From assembly GCF_001565895.1 (NCBI RefSeq), contig NZ_LSNE01000002.1, forward strand, positions 95,823 through 159,822: 64,000 nt of DNA, written 5' to 3'. Origin of the DNA: Paraglaciecola hydrolytica (GTDB lineage Bacteria > Pseudomonadota > Gammaproteobacteria > Enterobacterales > Alteromonadaceae). Below, in pieces: positions 9,774 through 19,034 of the stretch. Each line of letters begins with the position of its first letter. Position 1 is the first letter of the stretch. A model generated the notes under the pieces. The model worked only from the letters and a program-made list of their open reading frames with translations. It had not been told where the DNA came from and did not search any database. The position numbers and the translations under genes are program-made.

Positions 9774-10373
9774 TTAGCCCGTATAAACCGGCCCCATGCC
9801 CGCACTCCATAATATTACCGAAGCTGCCATTAAGATGGCCAATAGCACTAAACCACATGTCACTACTGAGCTGGCATAAATAAAGCCTTTTTCTTCTGGG
9901 ATGTGCATCAAAATAGGCGTGCCAGAATAAAGCAAATAAATGGAATACGTTAAGCCGCCTAAGCCCACTAACATGACAAACCACAGTACGGGGTAAAAAG
10001 ACGCAAATCCCACCATAAATAATGGTGTTGCAGTATAGGCTGCAAGTTCTAATGACTGAGTGTAGGTTGGAGTTGCATCAAAAGCTTTGGCCAATTCATG
10101 GATCAAAATCGCCAAGGCAACCACGCCCGTCATCAAACCAAAATACATGCCTATGCTCATGAGCATGGCACTTTGCTGAGTGAGTTTAATAATATCGCCT
10201 ACGCCAATGCTCCAACCCAAATGGGCGGCGGAATAATAACTGGTGAGGGTAGGGATGAGAGAGATAATGGCTATGTGACTGAGGCTGTAAAAATAACTTT
10301 CGTGCTTTTTATCAATTAAGTGCCATTCTTCTTTAGGGTGGGCATACAGACCCCAGAGGTGATTTAATATCAT
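9774..10373 (-). CDS. Yip1-family multi-span membrane protein
   Basis: A 199-residue integral membrane protein starting MILNHLWGLYAHPKEEW, with about five hydrophobic segments. The N-terminal LWGLYxHPKxxW pattern and small size match the bacterial Yip1 (DUF1282, YohC-like) family, whose function is not established. It stands alone, with a terminator directly downstream and the LysR gene ending upstream on the same strand about 160 bases away. Confidence 0.75.
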   Translation of the reverse strand: MILNHLWGLYAHPKEEWHLIDKKHESYFYSLSHIAIISLIPTLTSYYSAAHLGWSIGVGDIIKLTQQSAMLMSIGMYFGLMTGVVALAILIHELAKAFDATPTYTQSLELAAYTATPLFMVGFASFYPVLWFVMLVGLGGLTYSIYLLYSGTPILMHIPEEKGFIYASSVVTCGLVLLAILMAASVILWSAGMGPVYTG

Positions 10374-10534
10374 TATTTTATTACTCCAACTACGACGACA
10401 ATTATAAATAAACCAACAGCTTACAATTTATTTACAGTAAATTAACAATAGTTTGTTTTAGCTTGGCTAAGCAGTCAACAGTTTTGTTTAAAATACCTGC
10501 AAATAGTCGCTTAATTGACCCACTTTTCTACCGC

Positions 10535-11443
10535 TTAAAACTTATTTTCAAAATATGTTTTGCAATGTTGATAAAAAGCTTCGGTGAGTCTGTTCATTGG
10601 CGCATGAGCGGAGGTGATAAAAGCATACTCATGCACGATTTGAGGGGTAAAGGGGATTAAAACTAAACCTTCACTGGCGTATTGTTGAGCGAGCATTTCA
10701 TTGACAATGGCAATACCAATATTGCGTTTAGCAAAGGTACAGGCAATGGCCACCGTATGGGTTTCTAAGCGCACTTGCATGGGGATTTTATCCCGTAAAA
10801 AAGCATTTTCAATCTGTAAACGAGAATTTCGGCCTTTGCCCAATAAAATGAGATCTTCATCACCTAAATCTTTACAGCTAAGGACTTTTTTAGTCGCGAG
10901 TTTGTGCGTACTTGATACGGCACAAACTGTATTGCTACTCACTAGATGGTGGCAAATTAAGCCCGGATGATTTTCTGGTAGTTGAATAAAACCACAATCT
11001 GCAGAGCGATGGACAACAATTTCACGTGCTCTGGTCGGTGAGTGAGTATCTAAACTAATTTTAACCCTTGGGTGTTTTTGCAAAAAATCAGTGACCACAT
11101 CGGCCAGTGGCCCAGCGATAAAACTATTGGGGGCAACGAGCCTTAACTGGCCCAGATTGGAGTGAAAAATATTGTTGGCTAACAAGGCAATACGATCGAC
11201 GCTCATTAGGGTCAACTCAACTTCTTTCACTAGTGTTAATGCTTCATCTGTAGGGATTAATCTGCCTTTTTCACGGTAAAATAGTTGAAAACCAATATAT
11301 TCTTCAAGCAAAGCTAATAAGCGACTAATACCCGGTTGAGTCAATCCAAGTTGTTTTGCAGCCGCGGTCGCAGAGCCGGTTTTTATGATGGCATTAAAGG
11401 CTTCTAAACTCTTTAAACTAATGGTTTGATGGGCTGTGTTAAT
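10535..11443 (-). CDS. LysR-family transcriptional regulator, probably starting at ATT
   Basis: This reads as a complete LysR regulator. The helix-turn-helix is SLKSLEAFNAIIKTGSATAA followed by KQLGLTQPGISRLLALLEE, and an effector-binding domain follows. The only standard start in this frame is a TTG at 11344, inside the recognition helix, which would destroy the DNA-binding domain. Upstream the frame stays open to a stop near 11466. It contains ATT codons at 11443-11441 (AGGA at 11453-11450, 6 bases before) and at 11422-11420. I chose the first, giving 302 residues, the usual family length. The gene is divergent from the TonB receptor at 11572 and shares a LysR-box-like palindrome with it, so it probably controls that operon and itself. 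Its effector is unknown. Confidence 0.75.
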   Translation of the reverse strand: MNTAHQTISLKSLEAFNAIIKTGSATAAAKQLGLTQPGISRLLALLEEYIGFQLFYREKGRLIPTDEALTLVKEVELTLMSVDRIALLANNIFHSNLGQLRLVAPNSFIAGPLADVVTDFLQKHPRVKISLDTHSPTRAREIVVHRSADCGFIQLPENHPGLICHHLVSSNTVCAVSSTHKLATKKVLSCKDLGDEDLILLGKGRNSRLQIENAFLRDKIPMQVRLETHTVAIACTFAKRNIGIAIVNEMLAQQYASEGLVLIPFTPQIVHEYAFITSAHAPMNRLTEAFYQHCKTYFENKF

Positions 11444-11453
11444 GGGTAATCCT

Positions 11454-11468
11454 ATAACAAATTGTTAT
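11454..11468. promoter_or_regulatory. LysR-box palindrome between the regulator and the TonB receptor operon
   Basis: ATAACAA-A-TTGTTAT is a perfect inverted repeat with the T-N11-A geometry typical of LysR regulators. It lies in the divergent control region and directly abuts the Shine-Dalgarno AGGA of the regulator. This fits autoregulation plus control of the receptor. A second partial palindrome, TGCATAATATTGCA, lies about 20 bases further on. Confidence 0.65.
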
Positions 11469-11571
11469 GTGGTAATGAGTTTTTTGCATAATATTGCATG
11501 GATAAATTTAACTTGTAAAGTAAGACTGAGATGTAAAAACACACAAAAAACAACCAACAGTGGACATAACC

Positions 11572-14286
11572 ATGAAGACACACTCACATACATTATCAGT
11601 TATTGCTCTGGCCGTTTTAAGTTCTTGTTATGGCACTGCGGCACTTGCTCAAGAGGCTGAAACTCAAGAAGTAAAAGACAATGCAGAAGTTATCTCAATA
11701 ACAGGTTCAAGAATTAAACGTCAAACTGAAACGCCGAGCCCAGTACAAGGTTTTGATTTTGATGACTTGAATCAAAACGGGTCTATTTCATTAGGTGATG
11801 TATTGCAGGAGCTACCGTCGGTGGGCTCGAGCTTAAATGGCAATGGGTCTGCCGGTACCAGCCACGGTTCAAGTAGTATTAACTTGCGTAACCTGGGTGA
11901 TAACCGTTCTTTAGTGCTAGTTAATGGTCATCGCTGGGTAAACGGCGCAGGTACTCGAGGATTTCGTGATTTTGTGGATATGAACACCATTCCACAAGCC
12001 ATCGTTAAACGTGTCGAAGTATTACAAGATGGCGCGACCGCCATTTATGGCGCAGACGCTATCGCTGGGGTGGTTAATATTTACACCTATTCTGATTTTG
12101 TGGGTACCAGTATTAAAGGCTATTACGGTCAGTCATCTGAAGGCGATAAAGAAACCGCTAATGTTGATGTATTGTGGGGCAGGGATGTGGGTGACAGTAA
12201 CTTTATGGTGGCGGCAAGTTACTCGGACCAAAAGCCGATTTTTACTCAAGATCGTGAATTGACGGCAGTGCCTCTAAATGGTTTGTCCACTGGTTCACCA
12301 GAAGGTTTATTTCGAGAAAGCAGCTTAGCTGGTGTGGTTGATTTTACTGTACCTTCTGGCGGTATAACTCGTGATCCAGGCAGTAACGGTAGTGACATTG
12401 ATAGTTGGCGCGCGGTGGACTCTGACGACAAATACAACCGTTATACCGATAACTATGTGGTTGGCCCAAGTGAGCGTTTTTCGTTGTACGCCCAAGGAGT
12501 GGTTCCGCTTGATTTTGCTACTTTAAAAATTGAAGCTTTATACAACAAACGTATCTCAGATCAGCAGTTTTCAGCCACCTTATCAGCCATCCAAGGTTCT
12601 AGAGGCTTTGTTATTCCTAACAATAGTGTGGTTAATCCCTTTGGTGTTGAATTTTCTGGTTCGGATTTTAGACATACTTCTTTTATCAATGAAAATGGTT
12701 TGCGGGTTAATGAACAAACCGTTGAAACAACGCGCCTTGGTATTGGTTTAGATGGCGATTTTGGCAACGATTGGAGTTGGGACGGCTTTTTATCTTGGGC
12801 ACAAAACGAAGGTGAGTTTGTATCCACAAATCAAATGGATTTAGACAAGCTAGCTCTAGGATTAAGAGCTTGTGATGCCACGGGGGTTGCCGCAGGGGTA
12901 AGTGATCTACTGGCTGGTTGTGTGCCGGTGAATATATTTAATCCCTTAACCTCAGACATGGTGGACTACATTAATTATACCGCCCGTGACAAAAATAAAG
13001 CCCAACAATTAGATTTTACTTTTAACGTCACCGGTACCTTATTTGAACTGCCTGCGGGTGATGTGGCTGTGGCAGCCGGTATCGAATACCGTAAAGAAAA
13101 AGGTCTCGATGTTTCGGACAATTATGTTAATGCTGATCCACGAGTAAATAACTATCAAACTACCTCTTCAGCCCCTCGTTTAGGTACTAAAGGTGAATAT
13201 GATTTAAGCGAAGCTTATGTTGAATTCAGCATTCCTTTATTAGCTGACCTTACGATGGTTAAAAACCTCGAATTAAGTTTAGCCAGTCGTTATTCCGACT
13301 ACAGTACTTTTGGTAGTACCACTAATAGTAAGGCCGGTTTGGTATATAGCCCTATTGATGGTTTGTCATTCAGAGCAACATGGGCAGAAGGTTTTAGAGC
13401 GCCTTCCATATTAGAGTTGTTTGAAGGGCAGCGTGCTACCTTTATTGCGGTAGCGGATCCCTGTGCCACTCACTCTCAATTAGCGGGTTGTGCTGGTGTC
13501 CCAGCAGGCTATGTACAAGAAAATAGTAATATACCGATTACCACAGGTGGCAATATATTGTTGCAACCTGAAACCTCAGAAAATGTATCTTATGGTTTCG
13601 TTTATTTACCAGAGTTTTTAAATAACTTTAGTATTACGGCTGATTGGTATGATATCGAAATAAACGACACTATTAGCGTATTTGGCGCGCAAAACATTCT
13701 AGATTTATGTGCCTATAAAAACAAAAATTGTGGGGTAATTACCCGTAGTGCCTCCGGCGAGATTTTAGATCTGGTTGATGGGCCAGTAAACTTAAACAGA
13801 AGTACGGTTGCCGGTATGGACGTGGTCATGCACTACAGTATTGCGAGTGACATAGGAAAGTGGGATTTGAGTGCCAACTTTTCCAAGTTAAGAGAGTTTA
13901 GCGAAGTGTCTACCTTGTCTGACGGTTCAACTCAAGCAGTGGACAAAGTAGGTACGGCTGCCTCTCGAGAGTCTTATCCTGAATGGCGTAGTACTTTCAG
14001 TGCCCGTTGGAAACGTGATCAATGGTCTGCGGCTTACAGCGCCCGTTTTATTGGCGAAACAACTGAAACCTACAACAATGAAGCCTTACCTATTGACTCA
14101 ATCACTTATCACAATGTATCGGTAGCCTATGATTTTAACAATGGCCTTAAAACCAAAGTAGGTGTAAACAACCTGACTGACAAACAACCACCCGTATCTT
14201 TAACAAATACCAATATCAATTTTGACCAAAATACCTACAACGCCATTGGTCGTTTTATGTATGTGCAGTTGAACTACGATTTTTAA
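11572..14286 (+). CDS. TonB-dependent receptor of the amidohydrolase/YfcC operon
   Basis: An outer-membrane receptor of 904 residues from the ATG at 11572. A GTG four codons earlier is possible but has no better ribosome site. It has a signal peptide ending at AALAQ, a TonB-box-like stretch ahead of ITGSRIKR, a plug with VLQDGATAIYGADAIAGVVNI-type sequence, and a barrel ending in LNYDF. The following genes encode an N-formylglutamate-amidohydrolase-like enzyme and an organic-acid/amino-acid type permease, so it may import N-acylated amino acids or small peptides. That substrate is inferred only from context. A hairpin with a T tract follows the stop and may attenuate the downstream genes. Confidence 0.88.
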   Translation: MKTHSHTLSVIALAVLSSCYGTAALAQEAETQEVKDNAEVISITGSRIKRQTETPSPVQGFDFDDLNQNGSISLGDVLQELPSVGSSLNGNGSAGTSHGSSSINLRNLGDNRSLVLVNGHRWVNGAGTRGFRDFVDMNTIPQAIVKRVEVLQDGATAIYGADAIAGVVNIYTYSDFVGTSIKGYYGQSSEGDKETANVDVLWGRDVGDSNFMVAASYSDQKPIFTQDRELTAVPLNGLSTGSPEGLFRESSLAGVVDFTVPSGGITRDPGSNGSDIDSWRAVDSDDKYNRYTDNYVVGPSERFSLYAQGVVPLDFATLKIEALYNKRISDQQFSATLSAIQGSRGFVIPNNSVVNPFGVEFSGSDFRHTSFINENGLRVNEQTVETTRLGIGLDGDFGNDWSWDGFLSWAQNEGEFVSTNQMDLDKLALGLRACDATGVAAGVSDLLAGCVPVNIFNPLTSDMVDYINYTARDKNKAQQLDFTFNVTGTLFELPAGDVAVAAGIEYRKEKGLDVSDNYVNADPRVNNYQTTSSAPRLGTKGEYDLSEAYVEFSIPLLADLTMVKNLELSLASRYSDYSTFGSTTNSKAGLVYSPIDGLSFRATWAEGFRAPSILELFEGQRATFIAVADPCATHSQLAGCAGVPAGYVQENSNIPITTGGNILLQPETSENVSYGFVYLPEFLNNFSITADWYDIEINDTISVFGAQNILDLCAYKNKNCGVITRSASGEILDLVDGPVNLNRSTVAGMDVVMHYSIASDIGKWDLSANFSKLREFSEVSTLSDGSTQAVDKVGTAASRESYPEWRSTFSARWKRDQWSAAYSARFIGETTETYNNEALPIDSITYHNVSVAYDFNNGLKTKVGVNNLTDKQPPVSLTNTNINFDQNTYNAIGRFMYVQLNYDF

Positions 14287-14304
14287 AGGTAGGTCTTGCG
14301 TGTT

Positions 14305-14338
14305 AGTAGCTTGCTTGAGGGCAAGCTACTTTGTTTTA
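14305..14338 (+). terminator. Intrinsic terminator or attenuator after the TonB receptor
   Basis: AGTAGCTTGC at 14305-14314 pairs perfectly with GCAAGCTACT at 14321-14330 around TTGAGG and runs into TTTGTTTT. Because the next gene starts only about 20 bases later on the same strand, partial read-through would set a lower level for the enzyme and permease than for the receptor. Confidence 0.85.
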
Positions 14339-14357
14339 TCTTTCGCGGAAGCTTAGA

Positions 14358-15200
14358 ATGATTTTACCTTATACCCTTATTTCTCCATGTGACGAACAAG
14401 CTTTACCTTTGGTATTTGACTCGCCGCACAGTGGCGATGTTTTTCCTGCTGACTTTGTAAGTAAAGTCAGTAAACAGCAATTAAAAACGGGCTGGGATGC
14501 CTTTGTGGGTGAGTTATGGCGAGGTGTTGTAGACAATAATGCCTATTTACTACTCGCGACTATTTCTCGCATGTATATTGATTTAAATCGTGCTCCATAT
14601 GACATCGATCCTGCTTTGCTTGATCAGACGTGGGATTTTTGCCAACCCACCAAATATAGTGACAGGGGCATGGGCTTGATCCGGCGCATGGCTTTACCAG
14701 GCGTGCCAATATATGACCAGACTTTAAGCCAGGTGCAAATACAAGCTCGCTTAGATCATTATTACCACCCTTACCATAATGTGTTGCAGCAAAAATTGGA
14801 TAGCCTGCATCAAACCCATGGCGGAGTCTGGCATATTGATTGTCATTCGATGAAATCTCGTGGCAACGGCATGAATATAGATAGTGGTTTACTTAGGCCT
14901 GATATTATCTTAGGTGACAACGATGGCTGCAGTGCCAGTGCCGAATTTGTGAAGGTTGTCGAAGATGCCTTTATTGAAAGAGGTTATTACGTGGTACGCA
15001 ATAAACCTTACAAAGGTGGTTATTTGGTGACGCATTACGCTGACGTAGCAAACAATCGCCATAGCTTGCAAATAGAGGTAAACCGCAGTTTATATATGAA
15101 TGAAGAAAGCTTTAGGCCTAATCCGAACTATGAAAAATTTCAAACGGATTTAAATAGGGTGTCAGCTAAAATAGCAGACTACGTTGCGAGTCAAATTTAA
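14358..15200 (+). CDS. N-formylglutamate amidohydrolase-like enzyme
   Basis: A 280-residue protein starting MILPYTLISP, with LVFDSPHSGDVFP and HIDCHSM motifs typical of the N-formylglutamate amidohydrolase (HutG/DUF-type) family. Members hydrolyse N-formylglutamate to glutamate and formate in histidine breakdown, but many homologues outside hut operons act on other N-acyl amino acids. No histidine-pathway gene is near, so the exact substrate is open. The start at ATG 14358 has GGAAG about 8 bases upstream; the earlier TTG at 14331 lies in the terminator T tract and is rejected. The gene is followed 37 bases later by the permease. Confidence 0.8.
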   Translation: MILPYTLISPCDEQALPLVFDSPHSGDVFPADFVSKVSKQQLKTGWDAFVGELWRGVVDNNAYLLLATISRMYIDLNRAPYDIDPALLDQTWDFCQPTKYSDRGMGLIRRMALPGVPIYDQTLSQVQIQARLDHYYHPYHNVLQQKLDSLHQTHGGVWHIDCHSMKSRGNGMNIDSGLLRPDIILGDNDGCSASAEFVKVVEDAFIERGYYVVRNKPYKGGYLVTHYADVANNRHSLQIEVNRSLYMNEESFRPNPNYEKFQTDLNRVSAKIADYVASQI

Positions 15201-15237
15201 TGTCGCTTAAAAAAGATCAGTTCAGGGTGAGATAAAC

Positions 15238-16662
15238 ATGTCACAACATAGCGATAATCTTAAAGTCAGTGGTGATAAGCCGACGCCAGAGCATAAGACC
15301 ATCAATCCCATCATTATTTTGTTGGGTATTTTGTTGTTTGCCATGTTACTAACCTATGTGGTTGACTCCGGAAGCTATCAACGGGACGGTAAACTAGTGG
15401 TGCCAAATAGTTACCAAACCCTCGAAAAAGACAGTTCTCCTTTAAATCTGTTTAATACTCAAATTATTGATGACAAAAATAGCGCACAACCTGTTAGCTT
15501 AATCGGCGTTTTGCTCACCATTCCAGAAGGCTTGGAACGTGGCGCAGGTTTGATTTTTATGGTGCTTATTATCGGCGGTTTGTTTGGTATTTTAACTAAG
15601 TCAGGGGCAATTGATGCGGGCTTAGAGCGTTTATTAAGTGTAGTCAACGGCAATATTTATTTGTTGGTTATTGTTTTAATGACGGTTTTCTCTGCAGGCA
15701 GTACTTTTTTGGGTTTAGCTTCTGAATATCTATTGGTGATCCCCATAATGGTGGCCATGGCTAATCGCCTCGGTATGTCGAATATGATTGGTTTTTCCAT
15801 CGTGGCCGTTGCGGTTAAAGCGGGTTATTTGTCATCAGTGACTAACCCTTTACCTCTTACGATTGCTCAACCTTTGCTTGGTTTACAAATATTTAGCGGC
15901 GCCGATATTCGCTTTTATTTCTATTTGGTGTTTTTAGCCGTGGGCATCATGTTTGTCTTATTGATGGTACGCAAAAGTGGCTATGTTAAAGATGTGGCCA
16001 TTCGTTTCAGTGCCCAAAAACTGTCTTTACGGCATAGCTTGATGTTGAGTATCTTAGGTTTAAGCATTGGCTTTTTAGTTTATGCCTCTAATCAGTGGCA
16101 TTGGAAACATCATGCTTTGTCCGCTTATTACATCGCAACTTGTATCTTGTTGGCCATTGTCAGTGGCATGGGCGCTAATAATGCGGCTAACGCCTTCGTG
16201 AACGGCATGAAAAAAGTGTTGTTGGCGAGTTTTTTAATTGGCATAGCCTCAGCTGTTGCGGTTTGTTTAGAGCAGGGCAAAATTCTTGATTCTGTGGTCC
16301 ACGGCTTGGTTTCAACTATTGGCGATAATAATCCAACTTTATCCGCAATAGGCATGTTTTTCTCGCAACTTACCTTAGACTTTTTAATCCCCTCAACGTC
16401 AGGACAGGCGGCGGTGAGTATGCCTATTATGGGGCCTATAGGGCAATTGTCTGGTGTGTCAGCACAAACAACTTTAAATGCATTTTTGTTTGGTAACGGC
16501 ATCACCAATATATTAACGCCTACGTCAGGTACCTTATTAGCCTATTTAGCCACGGCCAAAATAGCCTGGTCAGATTGGGCTAAGTTTATCTTTCCTTTGT
16601 GGTTGGTTTATATCGGGATTGCGATTGCATTGTTAGCACTTTCAGTGTCTTTGGGTTATTAA
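15238..16662 (+). CDS. YfcC-family (DcuC/ArcD-like superfamily) membrane transporter
   Basis: A 474-residue polytopic membrane protein with about 12-13 hydrophobic segments. Landmarks are the first segment INPIIILLGILLFAM, a conserved AGSTFLGLASEYLLVIP region, and a late LDFLIPSTSGQAAVSMPIMGP motif, both of which are characteristic of the YfcC / C4-dicarboxylate anaerobic carrier-like family. Related proteins move amino acids, peptides or organic acids across the inner membrane. In this operon it would carry the substrate or product of the amidohydrolase-like enzyme after the TonB receptor has brought it into the periplasm. The substrate is unknown. Confidence 0.82.
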   Translation: MSQHSDNLKVSGDKPTPEHKTINPIIILLGILLFAMLLTYVVDSGSYQRDGKLVVPNSYQTLEKDSSPLNLFNTQIIDDKNSAQPVSLIGVLLTIPEGLERGAGLIFMVLIIGGLFGILTKSGAIDAGLERLLSVVNGNIYLLVIVLMTVFSAGSTFLGLASEYLLVIPIMVAMANRLGMSNMIGFSIVAVAVKAGYLSSVTNPLPLTIAQPLLGLQIFSGADIRFYFYLVFLAVGIMFVLLMVRKSGYVKDVAIRFSAQKLSLRHSLMLSILGLSIGFLVYASNQWHWKHHALSAYYIATCILLAIVSGMGANNAANAFVNGMKKVLLASFLIGIASAVAVCLEQGKILDSVVHGLVSTIGDNNPTLSAIGMFFSQLTLDFLIPSTSGQAAVSMPIMGPIGQLSGVSAQTTLNAFLFGNGITNILTPTSGTLLAYLATAKIAWSDWAKFIFPLWLVYIGIAIALLALSVSLGY

Positions 16663-17107
16663 ACTTAAAAATGGCTAAACAATAGCGTTGCACTGAGCCC
16701 CACCTTATTGTTAAGTTTGGGAAGTGATGCATAGTGAGTAATTGGCATTATGGATTGCTATGAATTTTAATACGCGTATAAGTCACGTTAAAAAATGTTT
16801 TTTAACAGGTTAAGCTCGTTGTAGAGCTTATTTAATAGGTGATTGCTACATATTGGTAGTCACTCACATCAAGAACTTTAACCATTTTATGCAATTAAAA
16901 ATCCGTCCCTGTGCCTATCCAAATCATGCCCACTTATGCAAGCGCTGCTAACTAAGCCTACTGTCACATCTAACCTTTAAATCCTTTATAAAATAACTAA
17001 AAGTGTAAGGGCTAGAAAAACACATTCTAATGAGCTACAGCTAATTATAATGTGTAAAATAGGCTGTATGTTTAAGCAGAACTATTAAAATATAAAAGGT
17101 AATATTT
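16663..17107. other. Long intergenic region before miaE
   Basis: About 445 bases without a recognisable gene on either strand. It holds a perfect 7-base stem TAAGCTC/GAGCTTA (16811-16830, weak T tract), a palindrome AATACGCGTAT near 16769-16779 resembling an operator, and an inverted pair ACACATT/AATGTGT shortly before the miaE ribosome site. None could be tied to a known element. Confidence 0.4.
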
Positions 17108-17860
17108 TTGGAAAGATTGTTAGAACCCATTAAAAAATTTTTACACTGCGCTACGCCTGATGAGTGGATATTTGAAGCAGTCAAACAAGAGAATCTAACA
17201 GTACTTCTTACCGATCATTTGATCTGTGAATTAAAGGCTGCACAAAGCGCTATGTTTTTGATCCGGCGTTATGCAGTGGATGCAGATAGTGCCAGCGCTC
17301 TGTTAGAGTGGCTTAAACCTTATGAAGATTTCACTTACCGCAAAATTGGCGATTGGCGTGAATTAGAAAAATTCAAACTTAACAAATCCATGATGGCTAA
17401 ATCAGGTACACCTTATAGCCAAGAGCTTATTGATAAAATGGTGTTGTTGATCCGTGAGGAGTTACATCACTTTTATCAAGTACTTGAAATGATGCAGGAT
17501 TATGGTATTGGTTATGAAAATATTAGTTCAAGTCGCTACGCTAAGGGCTTGTTGCGCCATGTTAAAACTCACGAACCTGATGCACTTATCGACAAACTTA
17601 TTTGTGGCGCTTACATCGAAGCGCGCTCATGTGAACGTTTTGCCAAAATAGCGCCATTTTTAGATAAAAAATTAAGTGATTTTTATGTCTCTTTGCTACG
17701 CTCAGAAGCTCGTCATTATCAGGATTATCTAAGCTTAGCCACCGATATCGCCGGTAAAGATATTACTGCTCGTATCGCTTATTTTGGTGAAATAGAAGCC
17801 CAGTTAATATTAACGGTAGATGATGATTTTAAGTTTCATAGTGGCTTACCAATAGCCTAA
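17108..17860 (+). CDS. miaE: tRNA-(ms2io6A)-hydroxylase
   Basis: MiaE hydroxylates the 2-methylthio-N6-isopentenyl adenosine at position 37 of tRNAs reading UNN codons, using a di-iron centre and oxygen. The 250-residue length and sequence are typical: a helical bundle with ELKAAQSAMFLIRR, REELHHFYQVLEMM and ICGAYIEARSCERF, and the paired Glu/His ligands EExxH and SEARHYQDY. The start is TTG at 17108 with AAGG 8 bases upstream; no better start is present. It is a single gene, convergent with the LysM lipoprotein. Confidence 0.93.
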   Translation: MERLLEPIKKFLHCATPDEWIFEAVKQENLTVLLTDHLICELKAAQSAMFLIRRYAVDADSASALLEWLKPYEDFTYRKIGDWRELEKFKLNKSMMAKSGTPYSQELIDKMVLLIREELHHFYQVLEMMQDYGIGYENISSSRYAKGLLRHVKTHEPDALIDKLICGAYIEARSCERFAKIAPFLDKKLSDFYVSLLRSEARHYQDYLSLATDIAGKDITARIAYFGEIEAQLILTVDDDFKFHSGLPIA

Positions 17861-17872
17861 TCTGTTTTTTTA

Positions 17873-18865
17873 TTATTCAGATACTTGTATTGCTGTGCCG
17901 AGGGAAATGTCATCCACGACAAGTGTGGGATTCCATTTGAGTAAATCGGCAACGCTCACAACATAACGTTTTGATAGTTGATAGAGCGTTTCGCCTTTTT
18001 TGATGAGATGGATTGTGGGTTTGGTAGACTGGTTTGAGGATATTGGTAAAGACTTAGTAACAACAGCCTCTGAGTCTTTTTTCTGGAAAGCCATCTTAGT
18101 CTTAGTAATAAGAGTGTAGTCACTAGCAGGAAATAATTGCTTAAGTTGTTGAGCTGTCTGCTCAGCTAAGTGCTTATTTTGTAAAGCCTCATAGACTATA
18201 AAAGAAGTCCACAATGTTTGTGCATCGATTTGGGTTTTGTTAGTTTCATATTTGTCGATCAACTGTTGGGCGGTTTTATACTGTTGCTGTTCAACGTTAA
18301 GTTGCGCCAAAGCGAGATAAACTGCAGGTTCAACAGGTTGAGTAAAATCAAGCTGATTCAACCAGTTATTAGCCTCTTGCCATTGTTGTGCGTGAAAAAA
18401 GCACAGCCCCAGAGTCGCTAATTGTTGATTTTTTATTAAGGTAGGCAGCGCACTATTGACCAGTCCTGAGGCGTAACCCTGAAGTATTTCCCATTTTTTT
18501 TGCTTACATAGGTAACCGAGTAACTCAGGTGTTACTTGTTGTCTGTTTAGTGTTGAATCATTCATCGCCAACATAAAAGCTTGTTGGGCTTCCAAATCAT
18601 CACCTTGGGCTGCGCGCAATTCTGCCAAGGCCAACATGGCTTCAGGCATTAACTCAGGTTCACTAATAGTTTGAAAACGTTCTTCGGCTTTTGGATTATT
18701 GCCAATCATTAAATAGGCCTGAACATGTGACAGGGCGATTTTATTTAATTGAGTAGTATCAGAGCTTAATATTGGTTTTGGTTTGTCTGCTGATGCTGAT
18801 GATGATGAAGTGGTACAGGCGGCTAATAGAGATAATCCACTTAAAAATAATACATATCGCAACAT
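17873..18865 (-). CDS. Lipoprotein with TPR-like repeats and C-terminal LysM domain
   Basis: A 330-residue protein with a lipoprotein signal (lipobox LAAC, Cys17), a Ser-rich linker, helical tetratricopeptide-like repeats over roughly residues 40-265, and a C-terminal LysM domain (HLIKKGETLYQLSKRY through LLKWNPTL, about 280-328). LysM binds peptidoglycan, so the protein probably bridges the outer membrane and the cell wall. The layout resembles lipoprotein assembly or cell-wall scaffolding factors, but no specific function can be named. Confidence 0.75.
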   Translation of the reverse strand: MLRYVLFLSGLSLLAACTTSSSSASADKPKPILSSDTTQLNKIALSHVQAYLMIGNNPKAEERFQTISEPELMPEAMLALAELRAAQGDDLEAQQAFMLAMNDSTLNRQQVTPELLGYLCKQKKWEILQGYASGLVNSALPTLIKNQQLATLGLCFFHAQQWQEANNWLNQLDFTQPVEPAVYLALAQLNVEQQQYKTAQQLIDKYETNKTQIDAQTLWTSFIVYEALQNKHLAEQTAQQLKQLFPASDYTLITKTKMAFQKKDSEAVVTKSLPISSNQSTKPTIHLIKKGETLYQLSKRYVVSVADLLKWNPTLVVDDISLGTAIQVSE

Positions 18866-19034
18866 CGGTTTTCACCTGCTCAAAATAATGTCCTACCTTA
18901 ACGATTTTATTACTATCTGGTCAATCCGTGGCTGGCAATAATATTGAACTGTTTATAAGTTGGGATTAAATGAAATTTTTAGTGTTATCAAACACTCTAT
19001 ATAAATAAGTGCTAATGATGGAGTGGTAATCACA

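Noticed and set aside
14331-14357. Upstream TTG start for the amidohydrolase-like gene
   Set aside because: It falls in the terminator T tract, and the ATG at 14358 has a good ribosome site and family-like N-terminus.
16128-16508. 126-codon frame on the minus strand
   Set aside because: It is the antisense shadow of the YfcC permease with its hydrophobic codons read backwards.
16769-16779. Palindrome AATACGCGTAT as a third copy of the glucan operator
   Set aside because: The core differs (ACGCGT versus TACGTA) and no glucan gene is near, so it is only noted in the gap entry.
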